From Pseudomonadota bacterium (GTDB taxonomy: Bacteria > Pseudomonadota > Alphaproteobacteria > Caulobacterales > Caulobacteraceae), in assembly GCA_963205005.1 (NCBI GenBank), contig CAUJHW010000182.1, positions 1 to 54,878 of the forward strand: a DNA stretch of 54,878 bases, written 5' to 3'. Both the position numbers and the translations under genes were made by a program. The notes beneath the pieces are model-generated. The model was given only the letters and a program-made list of their open reading frames with translations, was not told the DNA's origin and ran no database searches. Positions 33,203-42,168 of this stretch are shown here, piece by piece (the stretch's first letter is position 1; each line of letters opens with the position of its first letter).

Positions 33203-34152
33203 CCTGAACCGACGGCGACCTGGCCCGCCGCCCGCCGCAGCGCCTGCGGCGGCAGGCCAAAGGCGCGAAGGAAGGCCCGCCGCATCCGTTCCGGATCGCC
33301 GAAGCCGGAGGTCTCCGCCACCCGGTCGATGGGTGCGTGGCTGGTCTCTACCGCCGTCCGCGCGGCTTCCAGCCGAAGACGCTCGACCGCCCTGGCCGGC
33401 GTGGTTCCTGTCTCGGCGACGAAGGCGCGGGCGAAGTTCCGCGGGCTCATGGCGGCGCGTTCCGCCAGCTGCTCCACGGTCAGCGGCAGCGTCAGGTTGG
33501 CGCGGATCCAGTCCATCAGCTCCGAGAACCGGCCCGTCCGGCCTCCCAGCTCCACCAGCGCCGAGAACTGCGACTGGCCGCCCGGCCGGCGCTGATGGAC
33601 GACCAGTTGCTGGGCCACACGCCGGGCGACGTCCGCCCCGAGGTCGTCCTCGATCAGCGCCAGCGCCAGGTCGATCCCGGCGGTGATCCCGGCCGAGGTC
33701 CAGACCTCGCCGTCGCGGATGAAGATGCGGTCGGCATCCAGCTTCACCCTGGGATAGCGGCGGGCGAAGTCGTCGGTGCGGCTCCAGTGGGTGGTGGCCC
33801 GACGCCCATCCAGCAGGCCCGCTTCCGCCAGCAGGTAGGCTCCGGAGCAGACGCTGGTCGGTCGTCTGACCTCCACGCGGCGCAGCCACTCCACGATCCT
33901 CGACAGCTCGCCCAGCGACCGCGTGCCGTCGCCGCCGGAAATCATCACCGTATCGAAGGGGCCGTCGCCCAGCGGTCCGGCGGCGAGGCAGATGCCTGAC
34001 GAGCTCTCGACCGGGCCGCCGCCGGGCGCCTGGACGCACAGGTCATAGCTGTCCGGCGCGTACCGCCCGGCGATCTCGAACGCCGCGATCGGGCCCGCCG
34101 CGTCTAGCAGCTGGAAGCCCGGAAAGATGACCAGGGCAATGCGGCGGGTCAT
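33163..34152 (-). CDS. GlxA-type AraC family regulator with DJ-1/PfpI sensor domain
   Basis: A 329-residue regulator. Residues 1 to about 170 form a DJ-1/PfpI-like domain that retains the cysteine elbow SVCSGAYLLAEAGLLDGRRATTHW-type sequence. Two AraC HTH motifs follow (LTVEQLAERAAMSPRNFARAF; IDRVAETSGFGDPERMRRAF). It is divergent from an enzyme with a homologous DJ-1 domain, so it likely senses that enzyme's substrate or product. A dyad lies between the genes. Confidence 0.9.
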   Translation of the reverse strand: MTRRIALVIFPGFQLLDAAGPIAAFEIAGRYAPDSYDLCVQAPGGGPVESSSGICLAAGPLGDGPFDTVMISGGDGTRSLGELSRIVEWLRRVEVRRPTSVCSGAYLLAEAGLLDGRRATTHWSRTDDFARRYPRVKLDADRIFIRDGEVWTSAGITAGIDLALALIEDDLGADVARRVAQQLVVHQRRPGGQSQFSALVELGGRTGRFSELMDWIRANLTLPLTVEQLAERAAMSPRNFARAFVAETGTTPARAVERLRLEAARTAVETSHAPIDRVAETSGFGDPERMRRAFLRAFGLPPQALRRAAGQVAVGSGQDAATVAGVGAT

Positions 34153-34169
34153 GGCAGAAATCGTGGGAA

Positions 34170-34193
34170 CAATGTCATTTCAGACAGACATTG
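34170..34193. promoter_or_regulatory. Dyad CAATGTC-N10-GACATTG in the divergent promoter
   Basis: Perfect 7-bp inverted arms with a 10-bp spacer are the only strong symmetry in the 81-bp region between the GlxA-type regulator and the PfpI-like enzyme. This is a good candidate operator for the regulator. Confidence 0.55.
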
Positions 34194-34233
34194 GCGACGG
34201 TATCGGAGGGGCGTCAACCCCACGGAGGTTCCG

Positions 34234-34920
34234 ATGTCCCAGTTCCTGATCGTCTTCGCCCTCTATCCCGGGGTGACCCACCTCGACTTCACCGGCCCGC
34301 ACCAGGTGCTGGTCCGCACGCCGAACTCGAAGGTGATCGCCGCCTCGATAGGCGGTCAGGACATCGACGCCGAGGGTCTGACCTTCGCCAACCTGACCGA
34401 CCTTGCAGCCATCGAGCGGTGCGACGTGCTGTGCGTGCCCGGCGGCTTCGGAACCACCGACGCCATGCTGGACGAGGCCTTCATGGCCCAGATCCGCCGG
34501 CTGGGCGCGGGTGCGACCTACATCACCTCGGTCTGCACCGGGTCACTGATCCTGGGTGCGGCAGGATTCCTGACCGGCAGGCGCGCGACCTCGCACTGGG
34601 CGTGGAAGGACCTGCTGACGCCGTTCGGCGCCATCGTCACGGATGGCCGGGTGGTCCGCGACGGCAACGTCTTCACCGGCGGCGGCGTGACGGCGGGCAT
34701 CGACTTCGCCCTGACCCTGCTCACCGAACTGGCGGGCCAGGACTATGCGGAGGGTGTGCAACTGGGCCTGGAGTACGCGCCGGCTCCGCCGTTCGAGCGC
34801 GGCCGCCCCGAACTCGCCCGGCCGGAGGTGCTGGCGGACGTGAAGGCGCGGCTGGCGTCGGCCATCGCCCCGCGGACCGAGGCGGCGGAACGGGCTGCCA
34901 GCCTCGCAGTCCGTGACTAG
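34234..34920 (+). CDS. DJ-1/PfpI family protein, isonitrile-hydratase-like
   Basis: A 228-residue DJ-1/PfpI enzyme. It has the glutamine amidotransferase-like fold with nucleophile cysteine in SVCTGSLILGAAGFL, followed by GRRATSHW, and an early FTGPHQVL motif. These match isonitrile hydratases (InhA), which convert isonitriles to N-substituted formamides. GGAGG lies before the ATG. The divergent GlxA-type regulator probably controls it. Exact substrate unproven. Confidence 0.85.
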   Translation: MSQFLIVFALYPGVTHLDFTGPHQVLVRTPNSKVIAASIGGQDIDAEGLTFANLTDLAAIERCDVLCVPGGFGTTDAMLDEAFMAQIRRLGAGATYITSVCTGSLILGAAGFLTGRRATSHWAWKDLLTPFGAIVTDGRVVRDGNVFTGGGVTAGIDFALTLLTELAGQDYAEGVQLGLEYAPAPPFERGRPELARPEVLADVKARLASAIAPRTEAAERAASLAVRD

Positions 34921-34980
34921 CGCACGCGCGCCTGCGGACCGGTGTTGTGAAGCTGTGCGCTGTTCGCCTATCTTCTGCGA

Positions 34981-35556
34981 ATGGGTCGCATCGTGATTGT
35001 TTCGGGGCCGCCGGGCGCGGGCAAGACCACGATTGCACGGCGGCTGTCGCATCACGTGCCAGCGCTGCGGGCGATGCACATGCACACGGACGACTTGTAC
35101 GGATATGTCCGCAAGGGGTTCATTCCCCCGTGGCAGCCCGAAGCCATGGCGCAGAACATCGTGCTGATGGAGGCGATCGCTGCGTCCGCCACGATCTGCG
35201 CCAGGGGCGGCTACGACGTGTTCGTCGATGGCATTGTCGGGCCCTGGTTCTTCGATCCCTGGCTGGAGGCCGTTCAGCGCCACGCGATCGACCTTCGGTA
35301 TGTGGTCCTGTTGCCAAGTGAAGATGAGGCCGCGCGACGGATCAGCTTGCGGACCCGGCCTGGGGACATGACCGACGAGAATGTGGCGCGGCAGATGTGG
35401 CAGGCCTTTCAGGCCTTGCCGCCGCCGGACGGTCACTTGATCGACACCACAGACCAGCGCATCGACCAGACCATGTCCGAAATCCTTAAGCGGCTCGAAG
35501 CCGGAGACTTCGCTCTGGCGCCGTTATCCGCAGCCGGGAAGCCGACCGGTTCCTAG
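34981..35556 (+). CDS. P-loop kinase-like AAA/zeta-toxin-fold protein
   Basis: A 191-residue P-loop NTPase with Walker A GPPGAGKTTIARRL near the N-terminus, HMHTDDLYGYV as a likely substrate-binding element, and an Arg-rich lid (RRISLRTRPGD). It looks like a small-molecule kinase of the zeta-toxin/chloramphenicol-phosphotransferase type. No antitoxin is adjacent. TATCTT lies 6 nt before the ATG with no Shine-Dalgarno, possibly a leaderless start. Confidence 0.8.
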   Translation: MGRIVIVSGPPGAGKTTIARRLSHHVPALRAMHMHTDDLYGYVRKGFIPPWQPEAMAQNIVLMEAIAASATICARGGYDVFVDGIVGPWFFDPWLEAVQRHAIDLRYVVLLPSEDEAARRISLRTRPGDMTDENVARQMWQAFQALPPPDGHLIDTTDQRIDQTMSEILKRLEAGDFALAPLSAAGKPTGS

Positions 35557-35599
35557 AGTGCGTCCCGGTCGGCCCGGATCGGGCCTGCCGGGCTGTCGC

Positions 35600-36451
35600 C
35601 TAGCCCTCGAGCGCGTCCAGCCCGATGTCGAGCACCTTCACCGAGTGGGTCAGGGCGCCGACGCTGATCACGTCGACCCCGGTCTCGGCGACGTCCCGGA
35701 CGGTGTCCAGGGTGATGCCGCCCGAGGCTTCCAGGATGACCCGGTTCTGGGTGATCGCCACCGCCTCGCGCATGTCGGACAGGGTGAAGTTGTCCAGCAT
35801 GATCACATCGGGGTCGTGGGCCAGGGCTTCCTGCAGCTGGACCAGGCTGTCCACCTCGACCTCCACCTTGATCAAGTGCCCGGCGAAGGCCTTGGCCCGC
35901 CGGATCGCCTCGCCCACCGAGCCGCAGGCGGCCACATGGTTGTCTTTGATCAGGATGGCGTCATCCAGGCCGAAGCGGTGGTTCATTCCGCCGCCGCAGC
36001 GCACGGCGTACTTCTCCAGATGGCGCAGGCCGGGCGTCGTCTTGCGCGTGTCGGTGATCTTCACCCGCGTGCCGGCCACGGCGTCCACATAGTCCTGGGT
36101 CATGGTGGCGATGCCGCACATCCGGCCCAGGAGGTTCAGCGCGGTGCGCTCGGCGGTCAGGATCGAGCGGGCGTTGCCCCGCACCTGCGCCAGAGACATG
36201 CCGGCGGTGACCACCTGGCCGTCCGCCGACAGCGGCGTGAAGCTGACCGTGGGATCCAACTCGGCCAGGGCCAGGCGCACGCAGGACAGCCCCGCCACGA
36301 CGCCCCCTCGGCGGGTGGCGAACACGGCCGTGAGCCGGGCGTCGGCGGGGATGCAGGCCTGGGCGGTGATGTCGCCGGCGCGGCCGAGGTCCTCGGCAAG
36401 CGCGGTGCGCACGATCGGGGCGACCAGCAGGTCGGGGAGCGGCTCGATCAT
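35600..36451 (-). CDS. nadC: Nicotinate-nucleotide pyrophosphorylase (carboxylating)
   Basis: Converts quinolinate and PRPP to nicotinate mononucleotide in de novo NAD synthesis. The 283-residue product has the expected features: LAEDLGRAGDITA near the N-terminus, LNLLGRMCGIAT, TDTRKTTPGLR, and HRFGLDDAILIKDNH. Its ATG overlaps the nadB stop by 4 nt, placing it as the last gene of nadA-nadB-nadC. Confidence 0.95.
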   Translation of the reverse strand: MIEPLPDLLVAPIVRTALAEDLGRAGDITAQACIPADARLTAVFATRRGGVVAGLSCVRLALAELDPTVSFTPLSADGQVVTAGMSLAQVRGNARSILTAERTALNLLGRMCGIATMTQDYVDAVAGTRVKITDTRKTTPGLRHLEKYAVRCGGGMNHRFGLDDAILIKDNHVAACGSVGEAIRRAKAFAGHLIKVEVEVDSLVQLQEALAHDPDVIMLDNFTLSDMREAVAITQNRVILEASGGITLDTVRDVAETGVDVISVGALTHSVKVLDIGLDALEG

Positions 36452-37965
36452 TCGGCGGCAAACCTCAGGCTGGGGCGCTCGATCTGACCCAGGGTGGTGA
36501 CTGTGCGCGTCGGAGACTGCAATTCGGTAAAGTCCTGCCGGTAGTGGCCGCCCCGGCTTTCCCGGCGGGCGAGGGCGCAGGCGGCGACGAGCCGGGCGGC
36601 GACCAGCGGCGCGGCGCGGCCGTGGGCGGCCTCCAGCGCATCGATCTCCGCCAGCAGGCGGGCAAGGCCGGCCGCGTCCCGGATGACGCCGGCGTCGCGG
36701 CTCATGGCCTGGCGCAGGGTCTGCAGCGCGGCGGCGGGCAGTTCGGGCGCCGTGATCGCGGTCAGTGGCCGCGGCTCCGGGGCCTCGAGGGCTGCTGCGC
36801 GACCGGCCCGCGCGCCAAACACGGCGGCTTCCAGCAGCGAGTTGGAGGCCAGCCGGTTGGCGCCGTGCACTCCGGTCGAGGCGCACTCGCCCGCCGCGAA
36901 CAGGCCGGGCAGGGACGTGCGTCCCTCGGTGTCCGTGGCGATCCCGCCCATGTGGTAATGGCAGGCCGGCGCGACCGGGATCGGCTGGACCCGCGGGTCG
37001 ATCCCGCCGCCCATGCAGGCGGCGTAGACCGCCGGGAACTCCTCAGGGAAATGCGCGCCGACGGCGGTCCGAGCATCGAGGAACGCGCCCCGGCCCGCCT
37101 CGCGCTCGGCATGGATGGCGCGGGCTACGATGTCGCGTGGCGCCATCTCGGCGGCGGGGTGGTAGCGGGCCATGAAGCGTTCGCCATCGCCGTTGATCAG
37201 GCTGGCGCCCTCGCCCCTCAGGGCTTCGGTGGCCAGCGGCGCCGGATCGCGACCGATGTCGATGGCGGTCGGATGGAACTGGACGAATTCCGGGTCGGCG
37301 ATCGCCGCGCCGGCCAGGGCGGCAAGGCCCAGTCCGTCGCCCTGCAGTTCGGCCGGCGTGGTGGTGACAGCATAGAGGCCGCCGATGCCTCCGGTCGCCA
37401 GGATGACGGCGCGCGCGGTGATCTCCACCGGGCGGCCCCCGATCCGCGCGACGACGCCGTGGATGCGGCCTTCCGCGTCCTGCAACAGGCCCGTGAGCTT
37501 CGTGCCGGTGCGCACTTCGATGTGGCGGGCGGCCAGCACGGCGATGGTGACCGCGTCCATGATCGCCCGGCCGGCCTGGTCGCCCTTGACCCGCGCCACG
37601 CGGGCGCGGCCATGCGCGGCCTCGAGGCTCTGGGCGAAGCCGCCATCGGCGGTGCGGTCGAACGGCGCGCCCAGGGCGGCCAGGCGGCGCACGGCCTCGG
37701 GCCCCTCGTCGGCGAGCAGGCGGGCCACGTCAGCGTCGACCAGACCGGCGCCCGCCTCCACCGTGTCGGCGGCGTGCAGGGCCGGAGCGTCGTCCTCGCC
37801 CAGCGCCGCCGCGACGCCGCCCTGCGCCCAGGCTGACGAGCAGCCCTGGTTCAGCGGCGCGTCGGTCAGCACCATCACCCGGGCCGGCGCGGCGGCCAGG
37901 GCGGCGGTGAGTCCCGCCAGTCCGGCGCCGACCACCAGCACGCCCTCGTGCCGGATGCGCGCCAT
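36448..37965 (-). CDS. nadB: L-aspartate oxidase
   Basis: Oxidises L-aspartate to iminoaspartate for NadA. The 505-residue FAD enzyme starts [19 protein letters not shown], has QGGVAAAL, the substrate region VQFHPTAID, CHYHMGGI and ANRLASNSLLEA. The ATG shares one base with the nadA stop (TGATG), indicating coupling. Longer in-frame starts upstream read through nadA and are rejected. Confidence 0.95.
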   Translation of the reverse strand: MARIRHEGVLVVGAGLAGLTAALAAAPARVMVLTDAPLNQGCSSAWAQGGVAAALGEDDAPALHAADTVEAGAGLVDADVARLLADEGPEAVRRLAALGAPFDRTADGGFAQSLEAAHGRARVARVKGDQAGRAIMDAVTIAVLAARHIEVRTGTKLTGLLQDAEGRIHGVVARIGGRPVEITARAVILATGGIGGLYAVTTTPAELQGDGLGLAALAGAAIADPEFVQFHPTAIDIGRDPAPLATEALRGEGASLINGDGERFMARYHPAAEMAPRDIVARAIHAEREAGRGAFLDARTAVGAHFPEEFPAVYAACMGGGIDPRVQPIPVAPACHYHMGGIATDTEGRTSLPGLFAAGECASTGVHGANRLASNSLLEAAVFGARAGRAAALEAPEPRPLTAITAPELPAAALQTLRQAMSRDAGVIRDAAGLARLLAEIDALEAAHGRAAPLVAARLVAACALARRESRGGHYRQDFTELQSPTRTVTTLGQIERPSLRFAAE

Positions 37966-39050
37966 CAGATCAGCTCCACATCGACGTGATGCCGGGCCTT
38001 GACCAGGTCGTAGCGCGCCGGGATCGCCGGCGGCGGCAGGTCGATCATCCGCTGGACGGCCAGGCGGGCGCGGTCGGCGATGGCCGGATCGACGGTCACC
38101 TCGTGGCGGTCGTGCAGCAGCGCCTCGTAGATGTTCTCCAGCGTGATCTGCTTCATGTGCGGGCACAGGTTGCAGGGCCGGACGAACTCGGTGAACGGCG
38201 CGTCAGCGGAGACGTTGTCGGCCATCGAGCACTCGGTGATCAGCACCACGCGCTTGGGCCGCCGGGTCAGTACATAGTCGTTCATCGCCGCGGTCGAGCC
38301 GGCGAAGTCCGAAACCTCCAGCACCTCGGCCGGGCATTCCGGGTGGGCCAGAACCTCGGCGTCGGGGTAGGCGGCCTTGATCTCGAGAATGTCCGCGGCG
38401 GTGAAGCGTTCGTGCACCTCGCAGCGGCCCTGCCAGGCGATGATCTTGATGTCGGTCTGACGGGCCACGTTGCGGGCCAGGAACTCGTCGGGGATCAGGA
38501 TCACCCGGTCGACGCCCCACAGGCGCGCGGCCTCTTCCACCACCTGCACGGCGTTGGCGCTGGTGCAGCAGATGTCGGTCTCGGCCTTCACGTCGGCGGT
38601 GGTGTTGACGTAGGTGACGACGGGCAGGCCGGGGTAGCGCTGCTTGATCAGCCGCACGTCGGCGCCTGTGATCGAGCTGGCCAGCGAGCAGCCGGCGCGC
38701 AGGTCCGGAATCAGGACACGCTTTTCCGGCGACAGGATCTTGGAGGTCTCGGCCATGAAGTGGACGCCGGCCTGCACGATCACCGCGGCGTCCGAGCGCG
38801 CGGCCTCCTTGGCCAGGCCCAGGCTGTCGCCGACGTAGTCGCCGACCCCGTGGAAGATCTCCGGCGTCATGTAGTTGTGCGCCAGGATCACCGCGTTCTT
38901 CTCGCGCTTCAGGCGGTTGATCTCGGCGATCAGCGGCGCCTGCACGCGCCATTCCATGGGCGTGACGTGATGCTTCACCTTTTCCCACGCAGGCGCGGTG
39001 GAGGCTTCGACTTCCGGAGTGAACGCGAACTGGAAACCGTCGGCGGCCAT
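37965..39050 (-). CDS. nadA: Quinolinate synthase
   Basis: Condenses iminoaspartate with dihydroxyacetone phosphate to quinolinate, using a [4Fe-4S] cluster. The 361-residue protein has the cluster cysteines in [16 protein letters not shown] and CNLCPHMK, and the early [10 protein letters not shown] motif. GGAGG precedes ATG 39050. It is first in the nad operon, and tandem dyads lie upstream. Confidence 0.96.
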   Translation of the reverse strand: MAADGFQFAFTPEVEASTAPAWEKVKHHVTPMEWRVQAPLIAEINRLKREKNAVILAHNYMTPEIFHGVGDYVGDSLGLAKEAARSDAAVIVQAGVHFMAETSKILSPEKRVLIPDLRAGCSLASSITGADVRLIKQRYPGLPVVTYVNTTADVKAETDICCTSANAVQVVEEAARLWGVDRVILIPDEFLARNVARQTDIKIIAWQGRCEVHERFTAADILEIKAAYPDAEVLAHPECPAEVLEVSDFAGSTAAMNDYVLTRRPKRVVLITECSMADNVSADAPFTEFVRPCNLCPHMKQITLENIYEALLHDRHEVTVDPAIADRARLAVQRMIDLPPPAIPARYDLVKARHHVDVELI

Positions 39051-39062
39051 GGAACCCTCCTT

Positions 39063-39079
39063 ATGCTCAAAGTGAGCAT
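39063..39079 (-). promoter_or_regulatory. nad operon dyad 1, adjacent to nadA
   Basis: ATGCTCA-AAG-TGAGCAT is a perfect 7-bp inverted repeat with a 3-bp centre, 13 nt before the nadA ATG and just upstream of its Shine-Dalgarno. Its TTATGCTC start recurs at dyad 2. Alphaproteobacterial nad operons are controlled by NadQ- or NrtR-type regulators; which one acts here is not visible. Confidence 0.6.
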
Positions 39080-39133
39080 TACTGGGGCCTATAAAAAGGC
39101 GCCGAGGCGGATTGCCCGGGCGCGTCCGGCTTA

Positions 39134-39148
39134 TGCTCGATGTGAGCA
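39134..39148 (-). promoter_or_regulatory. nad operon dyad 2, 70 bp further upstream
   Basis: TGCTC-GATGT-GAGCA has 5-bp arms and shares the TTATGCTC lead of dyad 1. Dyad centres are 70 bp apart (39071 and 39141). Two copies flanking the probable promoter suggest looping or cooperative repression. The remaining gap to the second SleB gene holds no other gene. Confidence 0.5.
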
Positions 39149-39368
39149 AAACCTGATGAGACAGATATAGCGCCCGGACGCGGCGACGCAAGGGACTTTA
39201 TGGCGCTTCTGATCAGGCCCGCGTGACCGCCGATCCGGTCCAGCCTCAACTTCGTCGGCCGGTCCCGCCGTCGCCGCTTGCATGATTTTTGCCGGGCATG
39301 GGTCTAAATGTCGGCCGATTGCGCCTATATGCGACGCCCGGACGCGTAGGAAGGTTGTGACCCTGAGG

Positions 39369-40565
39369 ATGCCGCGCATGCGATGGCCTCGCCCGACAGG
39401 GGCGAAGGCCGGGACCCTTGCGGTCTTGACGGCGCTGCTGGCCGCGGCCGGCTGCGCGCCGCAGGACCGGGCGCTGTTCGCGCGCGAGAAGGTCCGCTTC
39501 GCGTCGCACGAACTGTCCGACCGGGGCCTTCTGAAGCTGGCCTCGACGATGGACCCGGCGATGCGGTCCCTGGCGCTGCGCCACGATCCCGGCCAGCGCC
39601 GCCCCGACCTGTGGGCGCGACCCGAGGGGTGGGGCGCGCTCGACATGGACGACGTGCCGAGCCTGGGTTTCGAGAGCCTTGCCAATGACGCGGCCACCGC
39701 CCAGGAGCTGAACGCCCTGCGTCCCTTCGCCCGCCTGCCGATCCGGCCCATGCGGCCCTTCGTGCTTCAGGCGTCTGGCGAGGACCGCGCCCGCGCCCTG
39801 CAGTGCCTCAGCGAGGCGGTCTATTACGAGGCCGCGCGCGAACCCGAAGTCGGGCAGGCGGCGGTCGCCCAGGTGGTGCTGAACCGCATGCGCCATCCGG
39901 CCTATCCCAAGTCGGTCTGCGGCGTGGTCTACCAGGGCGCTGCGCGCGCCACGGGCTGCCAGTTCACCTTCACCTGCGATGGGTCGCTGAGATGGGTGCC
40001 GGAGGCCGGACTATGGCGGCGGGCGCGAGCCGTGGCCGAGCGGGCGCTCAATGGCTACGTGGATCGGCAGGTCGGGTCCGCCACCCACTATCACGCCCAG
40101 TATGTGGCGCCTTACTGGGCGCCGACGCTGGTGAAGATGACCCAGGTCGGCCAGCACATCTTCTACCGCTGGACCGGTCCGTGGGGTGAGCCGCCGGCCT
40201 TCAGCGGCCGCTATGCCGGCAACGAGGCCTACCTCGCCCCTGCGATCCTCGGCGGCCTCGACGCCCGCACCCAGGGTGGCCTGCTGTCGCCGGAGTTGCA
40301 GGGCGTGCCGGCCGAACGCAAGATCACCCTGGCGGTGGCCGGCGAGGTCCGCACCTACACCGTCGTCGATCCCAGCATGCCTGGCGGCGAGCGGACCCGG
40401 GTCATGGGCGCCCTGATAACCACCCGCCGGCAGCCGACCCCGGACGAGATCAAGCGCATCAACCAGAGTCTTGAGGCCATGGAGCGCGGGATGACCCCGT
40501 CGCCCGCGGCGTCCGCGCCGCCACCGTCACTCTCTCCAACGGCCCCCGCGACGCCCGCCGCCTGA
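39369..40565 (+). CDS. Cell wall hydrolase, SleB family (second)
   Basis: A 398-residue exported protein. The N-terminal segment AGTLAVLTALLAAAGCAP ends in a lipobox-like AAGC, so it is probably a lipoprotein. The SleB domain has LSEAVYYEAAREPE with the catalytic Glu, AAVAQVVLNRMRHPAYPKSVCGVVYQGA, GCQFTFTCDGS and THYHAQYVAPYWAP. It is clearly related to the copy at 32231-33202, with a longer C-terminal extension. GAGG lies between candidate starts 39369 and 39378; both are plausible. Confidence 0.88.
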   Translation: MPRMRWPRPTGAKAGTLAVLTALLAAAGCAPQDRALFAREKVRFASHELSDRGLLKLASTMDPAMRSLALRHDPGQRRPDLWARPEGWGALDMDDVPSLGFESLANDAATAQELNALRPFARLPIRPMRPFVLQASGEDRARALQCLSEAVYYEAAREPEVGQAAVAQVVLNRMRHPAYPKSVCGVVYQGAARATGCQFTFTCDGSLRWVPEAGLWRRARAVAERALNGYVDRQVGSATHYHAQYVAPYWAPTLVKMTQVGQHIFYRWTGPWGEPPAFSGRYAGNEAYLAPAILGGLDARTQGGLLSPELQGVPAERKITLAVAGEVRTYTVVDPSMPGGERTRVMGALITTRRQPTPDEIKRINQSLEAMERGMTPSPAASAPPPSLSPTAPATPAA

Positions 40566-40572
40566 CCGCGTC

Positions 40573-41064
40573 TCAGGCCATGGCCGAGAAGGCGGCGGGA
40601 TAGTCCACGGCGATCGGCTCGGCGAAGGCGCCCGGCTTCAGCTCAAGGGCCATGAAGCTCGGACTGCCGGCATAGGCCGCCTGCACCCGGGCCGCCGTCG
40701 CGGCGGCAAAGCCGAAGCGTGGATAGTAGGCCCGATGGCCGAGCACGAGCACGCCATGGGTCCCATGCTCACGCAGCCACTCAAGGCCCGCGGCGACAAG
40801 CGCCGAGCCGACGCCGCCGCGCTGTTGACCCGGCCGCACGGCCATCGGGGCCAGGGCGGCGAACACGCCGTCGCGATCTGTCCGGAGCCGGCTGAACAGG
40901 ATGTGGCCATCGATGACGCCCTCCTGCTCCCACACCAGTTCGACGATGACATCCCCGTCGCGGCGAAGAGCCTCCACCAGTCGGGCCTCGGCCTCCTGAC
41001 CAAAGGCCAGGGTGTTCACGCCGGAAATCCCGGCGTCGTCGGCGGGCCGGGCCTCGCGGATCAT
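40573..41064 (-). CDS. GNAT family N-acetyltransferase
   Basis: A 163-residue YhbS-like acetyltransferase with the acetyl-CoA loop RPGQQRGGVGSALV and the late HRAYYPRFGF motif typical of this subgroup. It follows trxB with 4 nt between them, so they share an operon. The acceptor substrate is unknown. Confidence 0.88.
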   Translation of the reverse strand: MIREARPADDAGISGVNTLAFGQEAEARLVEALRRDGDVIVELVWEQEGVIDGHILFSRLRTDRDGVFAALAPMAVRPGQQRGGVGSALVAAGLEWLREHGTHGVLVLGHRAYYPRFGFAAATAARVQAAYAGSPSFMALELKPGAFAEPIAVDYPAAFSAMA

Positions 41065-41068
41065 GCCG

Positions 41069-42070
41069 CTACCAGGCGCCGATCTTCTGGGCCTCGGCGT
41101 GGGCGATCGGATGGTGGGCCTTGCGGTGGTCTTCCTCGGCCAGGAAGCGAACGGCCTCCAGCGCGGCCATGCAGCCCATGCCCGCCGCGGTGACCGCCTG
41201 GCGATAGACGTCGTCGGTGACGTCGCCGGCCGCGAAGACCCCTTCGATGGCGGTCGAGGCGGTCCCCGCTTTCACCTTGAGATAACCGCTGGCGTCCATC
41301 TCCAGCTGTCCCTTGAACAGTTCGGAAGCCGGTGCGTGGCCGATGGCGATGAACACGCCGTCCGTGGCCACCGTCCGGGTCTCGCCGGACCTGACGTTCT
41401 TCAGACGAACTCCGGTGACGCTCATGGGATCGCTGTCGCCCAGGACCTCGTCGACGGCATGGTCCCAGATCACCTCGACCTTGGGATTGTTGAACAGGCG
41501 TTCCTGCAGGATTCGCTCGGCCCGGAATTCGGCCTTGCGGTGAACCACAGTGACCTTGGCGGCGAAGTTTGTGAGGAACAGGGCCTCCTCGACCGCCGTG
41601 TTGCCGCCACCCACCACCACCACGTTCTTGCCGCGGTAGAAGAAGCCATCGCAGGTGGCGCAGGCCGAGACGCCGAAGCCCTGGAACTTCTGCTCGGTGT
41701 CGAGCCCCAGCCACTTCGCCTGGGCGCCGGTGGCGATGATCAGGGTCTCGGCCAGCCAGACCTGGCCTGAGTCGGTTTCCAGCCGGAACGGCCGCTGCGA
41801 CAGGTCGGCCTTCAGCACGATGTCGCTGACAATCTCGGTGCCCACATGCAGCGCCTGGGCCTGCATCTGCTCCATCAGCCAGGGACCCTGGATGACGTCG
41901 GCGAAGCCGGGATAGTTCTCGACATCGGTGGTGATTGTGAGCTGGCCGCCGGGCTGGATGCCCTGGATCAGCACAGGCTTCAGAAGGGCGCGGGCCGCAT
42001 AGACGGCGGCGGTGTAGCCGGCGGGGCCGGAGCCCACGATCAGGCAGCGGACGGAGCGAGGTTCGGACAT
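41069..42070 (-). CDS. trxB: Thioredoxin-disulfide reductase
   Basis: Reduces thioredoxin with NADPH. The 333-residue flavoprotein has GSGPAGYTAAVYAAR, the redox-active CATC in VSACATCDGFFYRG, the NADPH motif VVGGGNTAVEEAL, and the C-terminal FAD motif GVFAAGDVTD. ATG 42070 gives the normal length. TACATT lies 6 nt upstream without a Shine-Dalgarno. Confidence 0.95.
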   Translation of the reverse strand: MSEPRSVRCLIVGSGPAGYTAAVYAARALLKPVLIQGIQPGGQLTITTDVENYPGFADVIQGPWLMEQMQAQALHVGTEIVSDIVLKADLSQRPFRLETDSGQVWLAETLIIATGAQAKWLGLDTEQKFQGFGVSACATCDGFFYRGKNVVVVGGGNTAVEEALFLTNFAAKVTVVHRKAEFRAERILQERLFNNPKVEVIWDHAVDEVLGDSDPMSVTGVRLKNVRSGETRTVATDGVFIAIGHAPASELFKGQLEMDASGYLKVKAGTASTAIEGVFAAGDVTDDVYRQAVTAAGMGCMAALEAVRFLAEEDHRKAHHPIAHAEAQKIGAW

Positions 42071-42076
42071 GGCGGC

Positions 42077-42082
42077 AATGTA
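42077..42082 (-). promoter_or_regulatory. -10-like TACATT next to trxB ATG (leaderless start?)
   Basis: On the minus strand TACATT-GCCGCC-ATG mirrors the uvrC arrangement (TATATA-GCCCCC-ATG). A start at the A of ATG would make the trxB mRNA leaderless. No clear -35 is visible. Confidence 0.3.
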
Positions 42083-42168
42083 GTGTCGATTCCGGCCGGA
42101 CGCGACGCCCGAAGGCCGTTTGGTTAACACCGCTTTCAGCGACGCGGCGTTAGAGTTGCTCCATAGCA

